13,753 nt of DNA from JBFKOL01 sp041628815. GTDB taxonomy: Bacteria; Bacteroidota; Bacteroidia; Chitinophagales; Saprospiraceae. Location of the stretch: contig JBFKOL010000089.1 in the NCBI GenBank assembly GCA_041628815.1, positions 1 to 13,753 on the forward strand. The letters run 5' to 3'. Positions within the stretch are counted from its first letter, which is position 1, and each line of letters starts with the position of its first letter. The notes under the pieces are model-generated. The model was not told the DNA's origin, did no database searches, and saw nothing but the letters and a program-made list of their open reading frames with translations. This document shows positions 1 to 6,461 of this stretch, in pieces. A program made the translations under genes and the position numbers.

Positions 1-1
1 G

Positions 2-1282
2 GATAGAGATTGGTTGTCCTTGCTATCCTCAGGATCATTAATCAGAATCATTGCAATAAACCAACCGCATCAACTGGTTCCCTTCGGTAGCGCCAATACC
101 ATGTCCGTAGAACATCTCGAAATTGCTGCTTTAGCAATATTTCGCCGCAATGCCTATGTATTTCAGGGGGCTGCGAACGACCCTTTTTCAATGAGTCAGG
201 CTATATCCAAGGGAATGACATCAACATTCCCGTCGATGTGGAACATCTTGGTGCCCGACCACGACGCTGAAAGCATAGACAAGCATTTTGAAATGCTTAA
301 AGCTGCTGTCAATAGCAGACTTTTTCCTCTCTTGACCTATGATGCGACGACAGGAAAGGGTTTTGGAGCCCATCTTAGCATTCAGCGTAATCCCGATCCC
401 GATCAAACTTTCTCCACCTTCGAACTTGAGATTTCCTCGACTCAGGGGAATCAATCGATGACCAATGGTTTAACGATTGCCGATTTCTTGATAGCCCAAC
501 CCGAATATGGTTGTATGATGGAATTTATTCCCGGAGCATATGAGAGCGATGAATTGTTGCCCTTATCTGACTATCTCGAACTTTCGATGGACGAACAGAT
601 AACGAAGATTCCTTACCTCTGGATGTTGAACAAGGAAAATCATCTAATCAGAGCGATGGTTCCTTTCGACTGGGTCAGAGTCGGCCGTGGCAGGATGGAC
701 TATTGGAAGTTCCTGCAGGAACTTTCTGGAGTCAAAAGTTTGCATACTCACAAGGCGCTTGAAACGGCCCGGATTGCCTGGGAAAATGAATTGGATGACG
801 AAAAGGCAAAGCTTCGTGCAGAGTTCGAACAAAGCGCCGAAAGAAACCTTGACCGTGCTATCCGAAATATCCTCAATGCCTTTCTCGAATCGGACGAGGT
901 ACTCACCTCTCTTCTTGAAAACCCGGACAATATTGGAAGCCCCGTTGGTGTGGAAATAGAATCAAGCGAGGAAGTTCTCGTTATGAAAGTAGAGGATGCC
1001 AAGCAAAAGCCAGAAGCAGCCGTTCCCGCCATTCGCAGTGAGGCATGGGTAGAAAGCGATGCTTGTACCTCGTGCAACGATTGTATCGATGCCTTACCGG
1101 GTGTTTTCAAATACAACGACGACAAACAGGCTTATGTTCATAATCCCAAAGGGGGCTCTTACTCGAGGATTGTCGCAGCAGCAGAAAAATGCCCGGCACT
1201 GTGTATTCATCCAGGTCTGCCCCATGACAAAAACGAACCCGACCTGGAGAAATGGGTGAAAAGGGGCGAGAAGTATAATTAG
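2..1282 (+). CDS. Pyruvate:ferredoxin (2-oxoacid) oxidoreductase-like protein, C-terminal part, 5' end outside window
   Basis: The frame is open to the left edge (it reads D-R-D-W before a TTG at 14), so this is a 3' fragment of 426 residues and the TTG is not a real start. The first 230 residues resemble the thiamine-diphosphate region of large PFOR-type enzymes, which decarboxylate 2-oxoacids to acyl-CoA and pass electrons to ferredoxin in the cytoplasm. Marks are the NTMSVEHLEIAALAIFRRNAYVFQG stretch in two parts (NTMSVEHLEIAAL, then FRRNAYVFQGAAND) and later PYLWMLNKENHL. Residues about 250-295 form a charged, probably helical segment. The C-terminus (about 350-426) is a small ferredoxin-like domain with C-x2-C-x2-C near residues 355-361 and a distal Cys-Pro near 397, enough for one 4Fe-4S cluster. 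Family assignment is by remembered sequence pattern; substrate is not resolved. The following gene is unrelated. Confidence 0.72.
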   Translation, partial: DRDWLSLLSSGSLIRIIAINQPHQLVPFGSANTMSVEHLEIAALAIFRRNAYVFQGAANDPFSMSQAISKGMTSTFPSMWNILVPDHDAESIDKHFEMLKAAVNSRLFPLLTYDATTGKGFGAHLSIQRNPDPDQTFSTFELEISSTQGNQSMTNGLTIADFLIAQPEYGCMMEFIPGAYESDELLPLSDYLELSMDEQITKIPYLWMLNKENHLIRAMVPFDWVRVGRGRMDYWKFLQELSGVKSLHTHKALETARIAWENELDDEKAKLRAEFEQSAERNLDRAIRNILNAFLESDEVLTSLLENPDNIGSPVGVEIESSEEVLVMKVEDAKQKPEAAVPAIRSEAWVESDACTSCNDCIDALPGVFKYNDDKQAYVHNPKGGSYSRIVAAAEKCPALCIHPGLPHDKNEPDLEKWVKRGEKYN

Positions 1283-1553
1283 AGGTTTCTACTTTGAATG
1301 AAGGAGAAGCATTACTAGGGTTCGTATTCGTGATTTTAGATAAATGATATATGATGTGCGACTTTCGAGTTTTACAAAAGCAGTTATCACGCTTCAGATT
1401 TGCCAGCGAATTAAACCATATCAATAAACATCAATTTATCCGAGTCTTAAGCTATATTTAAATACGCTCAAGCAAAGGTATTGAGCCATCGAGAATGCGT
1501 AACTTGAAGTTGAACTTGCCGCGTCCACCGTAGCTTGCAAAGAGAAGGTGGAA
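1283..1553. other. Non-coding stretch before the tandem array
   Basis: This is AT-rich sequence after the PFOR-like stop codon. I see no credible gene, tRNA, clear hairpin terminator or strong promoter here. The right end (about 1501-1530) holds scattered aacttg/acttgc words that look like a decayed flank of the adjoining hexamer array. Confidence 0.5.
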
Positions 1554-1707
1554 ACTTGATACTTGCACCTGCACTTGCACTTGCACTTGCACTTGATACT
1601 TGCACCTGCACTTGAACTTGCACTTGCACTTGCACTTGATACTTGCACCTGCACTTGCACTTGAACTTGCACTTGAACTTGCACTTGAACTTGCACTTGA
1701 ACTTGAT
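1554..1707. repeat. Hierarchical hexanucleotide tandem array (ACTTGC/ACTTGA/ACCTGC with ACTTGAT punctuations)
   Basis: The whole 154 nt parses without remainder into 21 hexamers (ACTTGC, ACTTGA or ACCTGC) and four heptamers ACTTGAT, which begin at 1554, 1591, 1634 and 1701. The first three heptamers are each followed by ACTTGC-ACCTGC, giving blocks of 37, 43 and 67 nt. The array ends 12 nt before the ATG of the RDD gene. Minus-strand reading frames through it give only (Gln-Val)n, (Lys-Cys)n and (Ala-Ser)n polymers, which are repeat artefacts. It is probably a slippage- or unequal-crossover-prone microsatellite; whether it affects expression of the RDD gene is unknown. Confidence 0.93.
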
Positions 1708-1719
1708 ACCTGATCACAA

Positions 1720-2280
1720 ATGACCGAAACAACCAACTCAACTTCAGAACGGACAATTCCACCCAAGCCAATAAGGCATGCCGGTTTCGGTATTCGCCTG
1801 GGTGCGAACATTATTGATTTTTTAATTCTTCTGCCTTTGGCCATAGCCAATTTCTACAACATCCTAAACATCAAATCTTTGGTGTTGGCCTTAATGATTC
1901 TCACCGTTTCGACCCTATACAAACCGCTGCTGGAATTTCTCTACCAGGCGACGTGGGGTAAAATGGCCGTTGGGCTAAAAGTAGTGAACGATGAATATGA
2001 AAGGATAGACCTGACGCAAGCCATCCTCCGCTATTTCCCGTGGCTCATCACCCATGCTGTATCTTACGTAGCTACCATTCTTATGTTTGGGGATCGCTCA
2101 TTCGGCGAGATAGACAGTTTTATACAATATGGAGAGTATGCCCAGCAATTTGAGATCAATAGTTATTCACAATGGATATGGTTGATTATTCTAGTCTCGG
2201 CACTTGCCATCTTCTTCACTTCCAAAAAGCAGGCTGTACATGATATGGTGGCTGGCACCTATGTGGTGTACAAGGATTGA
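1720..2280 (+). CDS. RDD-family integral membrane protein
   Basis: This 186-residue protein has the three landmarks of the RDD family (named for conserved Arg-Asp-Asp). There is an Arg near residue 26 and IDF at 32-34 in the first segment (AGFGIRLGANIIDF). WGKMAVGLKVV lies at 79-89, after the second hydrophobic segment. The closing KKQAVHDMVAGTYVV at 169-183 carries the second Asp. Hydrophobic segments at about 30-48, 52-75, 107-123 and 152-167 suggest three to four membrane spans in the inner membrane. RDD proteins are mostly uncharacterised; some have been linked to ion or solute transport, so no substrate is assigned. The ATG at 1720 is the first start after the tandem array and has no clear Shine-Dalgarno sequence. 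The gene runs into the convergent SLC13 gene with only 8 nt between stop codons. Confidence 0.85.
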   Translation: MTETTNSTSERTIPPKPIRHAGFGIRLGANIIDFLILLPLAIANFYNILNIKSLVLALMILTVSTLYKPLLEFLYQATWGKMAVGLKVVNDEYERIDLTQAILRYFPWLITHAVSYVATILMFGDRSFGEIDSFIQYGEYAQQFEINSYSQWIWLIILVSALAIFFTSKKQAVHDMVAGTYVVYKD

Positions 2281-2288
2281 GTAGTGAA

Positions 2289-4061
2289 TCAGTAATTGGC
2301 AAATAGATAAGCTGACACAAGCCCGAGCAGAATACAAAGCGGGAGCCCTATAACCACAAAATCGCTAAACCGGTATTGTCCCGGGCTGTAAATTAATAGA
2401 TTAGTCTGGTAACCTATAGGCGTAATATAGCAACAGTTTGCCGAAAACATGAGCAATCCTAATAAGGGAATAACTTCCATATCGAGGGCAGGGGCAAGGG
2501 ATATTACGATGGGCGCTAAAATCACCGCGGTCGCATTGTTATAGATGATGGAGGTGATCAGGGTGATGATCATGTACAAAGAAAACAATGCCCAGAACTT
2601 GGGAAGATCAGCGATGGCACCGGAAATAATCTCTGATAAAAAAGTGCTCGTCCCTGTTTTTTCCATGGCAAGTCCAAGAGGTATTAAACCCGCCAGCATA
2701 AAAATGACTTTCCATTCGACACTTTTGTAAGCGCTGTTGATGTCTACACAGTTTGTCAGCAATAGGACAATGGCTCCCAACATCGCTGAGAGCAGTATGG
2801 GTAAAATACCAAATGCCGCTAATCCTACAATGCCAATGATGCTTGCAAGTGCGATCCATTGTTTATTCAGTTTGTACTCCGGGCGTTTCCATTCGTTCAA
2901 AACAATGAATTCGTCATTTTCATAGAATTGGTTTCGGCGATTTTTGGTCGTTTCCACCAAGAGCGTATCCCCAAATGAAAAGCGTATTTCTTTAAACCGC
3001 CGATGAAAAAATCGATTTTCACTGCCCAGAATTCCGATAATATTACCGCGATATTTTCTTCTGAAATCACATTCTTCGATGGTTTGGCCAACGAGGGTCG
3101 CATTTTTGTTGACCATCAGTTCGAGAAGGGTAACCCCATGTTGCTCGAAATCTGCGTCATTCCATTCTCGTTGTCCGCTGATCGTAAGTCCTTTGATTTC
3201 TTCTAGGAGCAACAAGTTTCTATTATTGATCCTAACAAAAAGTATATCTCCGGTGCGAATGAATTCTTTTCCGGCAGGAACAATAATTTCCTCGCCATTC
3301 CTGGATATCGTCAATACATTGATTTCAAGCGACTTGATCGCGGCGATCCCTTCAATCCTTTTTCCCACCCAATCACATTTGTCCGTCACCGAGATTTCGG
3401 AAAAATAGTCTTTAAGATTGTAGTCGCCGATCAGGTTGTCTTTTTTCTTGGATGATCGAAGTAAGTACCTCGAAGAAAGCACCATATAAATCGATACTAA
3501 GGCAAACAATATTACGCCGACTCCGGTAAACTCAAAAACGTTCAGTGCCCGGCTGCCGTGCGTGCTCGCTATATCGCTGATCAGGAGATTGGTGGAAGTT
3601 CCTATGGTCGTCGAGGCGCCCCCGATTATTGCACCAAAGGAAAGCGGCATTAGCAATAAGGTAGGGCTTATATTCCTGATGGCTGAGATCCGCAAAACCA
3701 CCGGGATGAAGACAATCACTACCGCAGTCGTATTGATAAAAGCAGAGCTGACTCCTGCAAGAAGGATGATGAAGAACACATTGACTCCAACGTTTTCATT
3801 GGTAATGTCGAGCAAAAAGTCACCCATCGACCTTATCAAACCAACATCTTTCATTGCGCGACTGACAAAAAAAAGGATCAGTATGGTTATCGTTGCGGGA
3901 TTGGAAAATCCACTGAGTCCTTCGGACGGTGACAGAATTCCGCTGACCATGAGCGTTGCCAGGACGATCAGTGCAATGATGTCTGGTGCAATACGATCCC
4001 ATGCAAACCCTGCTAGTGAGAGCAATACAATAGTCAGTATGAATGCAATTTCGTAGGTCAT
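2289..4061 (-). CDS. SLC13/DASS-type permease with two internal RCK_C (TrkA-C) domains
   Basis: This 590-residue inner-membrane transporter has the layout of the divalent-anion:Na+ symporter group. A hydrophobic N-terminal half (about 1-200) and C-terminal half (about 400-590) flank a soluble insert. Each half carries an asparagine-containing loop and a TNL signature: FINTTAVVIVFIP near 108-120 with GTSTNLLIS near 154-162, and YNNATAVILAPIV near 507-519 with YQTNLLI near 551-557. The insert holds two consecutive TrkA-C/RCK_C-like modules at about 220-292 and 308-378, with the recurring 'F..GD.L.V' ending (RTGDILFV, SFGDTLLV). Proteins of this architecture in databases are often called sulfate/anion or SLC13 permeases; the actual ion here is unknown. 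The ATG at 4061 is preceded by a weak AGGGA. It is separate from the glucan cluster upstream by about 540 nt and is probably functionally unrelated. Confidence 0.86.
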   Translation of the reverse strand: MTYEIAFILTIVLLSLAGFAWDRIAPDIIALIVLATLMVSGILSPSEGLSGFSNPATITILILFFVSRAMKDVGLIRSMGDFLLDITNENVGVNVFFIILLAGVSSAFINTTAVVIVFIPVVLRISAIRNISPTLLLMPLSFGAIIGGASTTIGTSTNLLISDIASTHGSRALNVFEFTGVGVILFALVSIYMVLSSRYLLRSSKKKDNLIGDYNLKDYFSEISVTDKCDWVGKRIEGIAAIKSLEINVLTISRNGEEIIVPAGKEFIRTGDILFVRINNRNLLLLEEIKGLTISGQREWNDADFEQHGVTLLELMVNKNATLVGQTIEECDFRRKYRGNIIGILGSENRFFHRRFKEIRFSFGDTLLVETTKNRRNQFYENDEFIVLNEWKRPEYKLNKQWIALASIIGIVGLAAFGILPILLSAMLGAIVLLLTNCVDINSAYKSVEWKVIFMLAGLIPLGLAMEKTGTSTFLSEIISGAIADLPKFWALFSLYMIITLITSIIYNNATAVILAPIVISLAPALDMEVIPLLGLLMFSANCCYITPIGYQTNLLIYSPGQYRFSDFVVIGLPLCILLGLVSAYLFANY

Positions 4062-4091
4062 AATTTCCCTGTTGCTTTATGTACCCTTATA

Positions 4092-4105
4092 TGGCATCCA
4101 TGCCA
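4092..4105. repeat. 14-bp palindrome TGGCATCCATGCCA in the SLC13 leader
   Basis: There are two perfect 6-bp arms around a 2-nt centre, 30 nt upstream of the SLC13 start codon. It could be an operator or a leader hairpin. A palindrome this short is expected by chance about once in a gap of this size, so the call is weak. Confidence 0.25.
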
Positions 4106-4290
4106 AAATTTTAAATTATTCCTCGTGATCCAGAAAAAATCGTTCTTCAGAGAAAATAAAATGTTTCCTGAGATATTGAGATTGACCATCAATGCATTCT
4201 ATGGAATTTCAAATTATTTCTCGTCATAATCGGACATATTTGGACAACACTAGACATGACAGAGGTTTTGTCCAGGAGGGGGTTTAAATT

Positions 4291-4313
4291 GCCGACAGTT
4301 TCAAACTGTGGGC
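4291..4313. repeat. Imperfect 23-bp palindrome (10 of 11 arm positions paired)
   Basis: The core ACAGTTTCAAACTGT (4295-4309) is a perfect 7+1+7 palindrome. It extends outward by three more complementary positions (GCC/GGC) after one G-G mismatch. No T-run follows on either strand, so it looks more like a protein-binding site than an intrinsic terminator. It lies downstream of the glucan cluster and about 230 nt upstream of the SLC13 start. Confidence 0.35.
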
Positions 4314-4598
4314 AAGTTATTTTGAAACGCCACCTTAGGAATTATTGAAGGAACTCAAGACTAAAAGTAATTTAGTGCAGCCATGCCTCAGTGATTTTCA
4401 AGTTTCATTATCTGACTTATTTGGGTTGGATGCGAACGACTTATCCACTTATATCGTTATATACACATATCTAAGGGATGACCTCAATAAATCTTATAAC
4501 ATTCATCATCATTTATCTTTTTGCGCGTCTAGGAATGAAAATTCTGTGGTTTGTTCTGTTTGACGAACAGATAAAGGATGGAATAAAGTAGGTTGAGG

Positions 4599-5531
4599 TT
4601 AAATACCAATAACCTGGGCCAGTACCGCTTTTGGCGTGCGATCCACTTTGAATAATCCCCAGTGTTTTTCAGGTTCGAGAGGATCGGTTGAACCTTTCCA
4701 TGGTTCGTCGAATGCTTCAAAGAAGTAGGTAATGATTTGTTCTTGGTCTGCCCATTCCATGAGTTGGTCAAAGTAGATTTTTTGAAGGTCTTCATTTACG
4801 TTTTCCGGATTGATGTCTCTTCCATTGGAGTGTGTAGCCCATCCCGCTTCGGTAATGACAGTGGCTTTGTCGGGATAGGTATTTGCGACTGAATAATAGT
4901 TCTCCTTGGTATACTGCAGGGCTTCGTCGATGAGCTTATATTCCCAAACGGGGTAGGTGTGTATGGAGATAAAGTCGATTATGGCGCCAAGGGGCTTTAA
5001 TTTGTTCAGCCAGGGTACATAGTTTTCACAAAAGGTGACCGGTTGTTCAATTTGGTTTTTGACGAGCTGCACAAAATGCATTACTCTCTGCACCGACACG
5101 TAATGATCTGTCCAATCCACGCATGCTTCGTTTCCTACAGACACAGAATTAACGATATGAGGGTAACGATTGGCCAAAGCGATACATTTGTGGATACGTC
5201 TTTCATTGTATTGACGATTGAGTCTCAACTGCTCCTCGGAATAGACCCCACCACCCCAGGGACATCCATAATTGTTCATTTCACCTGCTACATAAGCTCC
5301 AAGCATCACCTTGAATGGCAATTCTTCCTGCTCGATAAGGTCTAAAACCAAATCGGTCTGCGGATCGCAATCATACAATCGAAGATAGGTCCAATGAGGG
5401 GCCAGGAGGTATAGATCCTCCCTTATCTGTTCGCGGCTGGGGTAGACATGACCCGGCTGCTGACCTTCGCGAAATCCGGAATAGCATATGGCTCGTTCGT
5501 AAGGAAAAGGGAGATTGTGATGTGATTTCAA
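4599..5531 (-). CDS. GH17 glycoside hydrolase without signal peptide (beta-1,3-glucan-active), second of an in-frame tandem
   Basis: The 310-residue protein is almost entirely a GH17 (beta/alpha)8 barrel. The strand-4 motif SVGNEACVDW gives the likely acid/base Glu135, and VITEAGW gives the likely nucleophile Glu228. FFEAFDEPWK (270-279) and HWGLF (290-294) are the usual closing motifs. GH17 enzymes act on beta-1,3-glucans by a retaining mechanism. No signal peptide is visible, so it is probably cytoplasmic and works on imported oligosaccharides. It is closer in motifs to the lipoprotein GH17 at 10966-12312 (FEAFDE-WK, H-GLF) than to its immediate neighbour. The only plausible start is a TTG at 5531; the next Met is near residue 76, inside the barrel. 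The frame continues upstream through six codons to the TAA that ends the preceding GH17 gene, so translation may depend on that gene. Exo or endo mode cannot be told. Confidence 0.88.
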   Translation of the reverse strand: MKSHHNLPFPYERAICYSGFREGQQPGHVYPSREQIREDLYLLAPHWTYLRLYDCDPQTDLVLDLIEQEELPFKVMLGAYVAGEMNNYGCPWGGGVYSEEQLRLNRQYNERRIHKCIALANRYPHIVNSVSVGNEACVDWTDHYVSVQRVMHFVQLVKNQIEQPVTFCENYVPWLNKLKPLGAIIDFISIHTYPVWEYKLIDEALQYTKENYYSVANTYPDKATVITEAGWATHSNGRDINPENVNEDLQKIYFDQLMEWADQEQIITYFFEAFDEPWKGSTDPLEPEKHWGLFKVDRTPKAVLAQVIGI

Positions 5532-5549
5532 GTTGTAGTAATTAGTGAC

Positions 5550-5552
5550 TTA
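5550..5552 (-). other. Single in-frame TAA separating two GH17 genes
   Basis: On the minus strand the frame of the upstream GH17 gene (start 6434) ends at this TAA. It continues in the same frame as GTC-ACT-AAT-TAC-TAC-AAC and then the TTG taken as the start of the next GH17 gene. No ATG or GTG start and no purine-rich ribosome binding site lies between the two barrels. If the TAA were a sense codon, the two genes would be one protein of about 611 residues with two GH17 domains. Confidence 0.9.
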
Positions 5553-6434
5553 ATATTTCAGTTTTTCGTTTTCATCCCAAATTCCCCAGTATGCGCCTAC
5601 GTCTCCTTCGGAGCCTACTTTCCATGATTCATCAAACGACGAGAAGTAAAACATCTCTATCTGATCTTGGTTTGACCAGAGTTGGGCATTGATAAAATAC
5701 TTGATCGCATTTTCACGACCTGCTTGTGCCTCTTTCAGACTACTGCCTTCACTGGGCCAGCCCGTTTCCGTGATAATGACTTTTTTACCGTTTGCAGCGT
5801 GTACGGCTTGTGCATACATCTGCTTCATATAAACCAAAGAATAGTCCATATGACATCCTTCCCAGAAAGGGTAACAATTGGCCAGAACGACATCACAAGC
5901 CTCGGTAATCTGTGGCCTTGCACTGAATTCATAATAAGCATCTACATATCCGACCGGAACACCGGGTATTGCTTTTTTTACACGATGTATAAAGTCGAGC
6001 AATTGCTCTTCTGTAAGTTCACCCCTGTACATGACTTCATTACCGACTGCGGCAATATCCACATAGCCCTCTTTGGCCAGACTTATCAATCCCTGTATTT
6101 CCTTTTCATTCAAGTCATCGTCGTTTCCCAACCATGCACCCACCAATGTTTTCATTCCAAATTCTTTGGCAATTGGGGGGATCAGTTCGTTCCCTTCAAT
6201 ACAAGAAAAGGACCGAATCCACTTTGAATACTTGCGGAGGATCCCTAATCTGCGCCTGATTGATTTTTCTGTGAGTTGGTCTCCGGGCTTCATACCAGGT
6301 TCATAGGCACTGTAACACATTCCATGTACTCCGTTATTCAACACTTTTTTAAAAAGATCTGCTATATCTGAGGATGATTTCTGGCTGTAATCTATTCCCT
6401 GGAGTGAAAGTGTTCTTTCAGATCTGTATGACAT
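5550..6434 (-). CDS. GH17 glycoside hydrolase without signal peptide (beta-glucan-active), first of an in-frame tandem
   Basis: This 294-residue GH17 barrel has AAVGNEVMYRGELT, with likely acid/base Glu133, and VIITETGWPSEG, with likely nucleophile Glu223. It ends with FYFSSFDESWK (262-272) and AYWGIWD. It belongs to a different GH17 branch from the other two in the window: TETGWPSEG replaces TEAGW/GETGW-ASS, and SSFDESWK replaces EAFDE-WK. It is therefore not a recent duplicate of its neighbour. No signal peptide is present (polar start MSYRSERTL), which suggests the cytoplasm. The ATG at 6434 lies 27 nt after the MFS gene stop, with an A-rich leader and no Shine-Dalgarno sequence. Context suggests cleavage of beta-1,3-linked gluco-oligosaccharides brought in by the adjoining transporters. 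Related GH17 branches also include transglycosylases, so hydrolysis is likely but not certain. Confidence 0.87.
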   Translation of the reverse strand: MSYRSERTLSLQGIDYSQKSSSDIADLFKKVLNNGVHGMCYSAYEPGMKPGDQLTEKSIRRRLGILRKYSKWIRSFSCIEGNELIPPIAKEFGMKTLVGAWLGNDDDLNEKEIQGLISLAKEGYVDIAAVGNEVMYRGELTEEQLLDFIHRVKKAIPGVPVGYVDAYYEFSARPQITEACDVVLANCYPFWEGCHMDYSLVYMKQMYAQAVHAANGKKVIITETGWPSEGSSLKEAQAGRENAIKYFINAQLWSNQDQIEMFYFSSFDESWKVGSEGDVGAYWGIWDENEKLKY

Positions 6435-6461
6435 CGTATTTGTATTTTGGATTTATTAAGA

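Larger units (their letters stand above)
4062..4598. other. Intergenic region between the GH17 gene and the SLC13 gene
   Basis: About 540 nt without a gene I would defend. It must hold the end of the glucan transcript and the promoter/leader of the SLC13 gene (minus strand). I see no good Bacteroidota-type -7 element (TAnnTTTG) on the minus strand, and no hairpin followed by a T-run. What can be seen is a 14-bp palindrome near the SLC13 start, a pair of roughly 20-bp imperfect direct repeats (4110-4129 and 4208-4227, 17 of 20 matching), and a longer imperfect palindrome at 4291-4313. A short TTG-started frame at 4345-4563 (72 codons) has no recognisable content. Confidence 0.55.

Noticed and set aside
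14..1282. TTG at position 14 as the start of a complete gene
   Set aside because: The frame is open to the left edge, and the protein begins in the middle of a PFOR-like domain, so the gene is truncated by the window.
1554..1707. CRISPR array
   Set aside because: There are no unique spacers; the whole stretch is made of the same 6-7 nt words.
1436..1850. Minus-strand open frames rich in Gln-Val, Lys-Cys and Ala-Ser repeats
   Set aside because: They are the hexamer array read in other frames, they overlap the RDD gene antisense, and they have no family resemblance.
3562..4056. Plus-strand 164-codon frame opposite the SLC13 gene
   Set aside because: It is antisense to a well-supported transporter gene and reflects its codon pattern; no domain is seen.
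4345..4563. Plus-strand 72-codon frame starting with TTG in the 4062-4598 gap
   Set aside because: There is no recognisable domain, it has a TTG start, and it overlaps nothing that supports it. It could be a small unknown gene, but I cannot support it.
4555..4571. Small hairpin TCTGTT-TGACG-AACAGA just downstream of the last GH17 gene, as a terminator
   Set aside because: The stem is only 6 bp and A/T-containing, with no T-run following on the minus strand.
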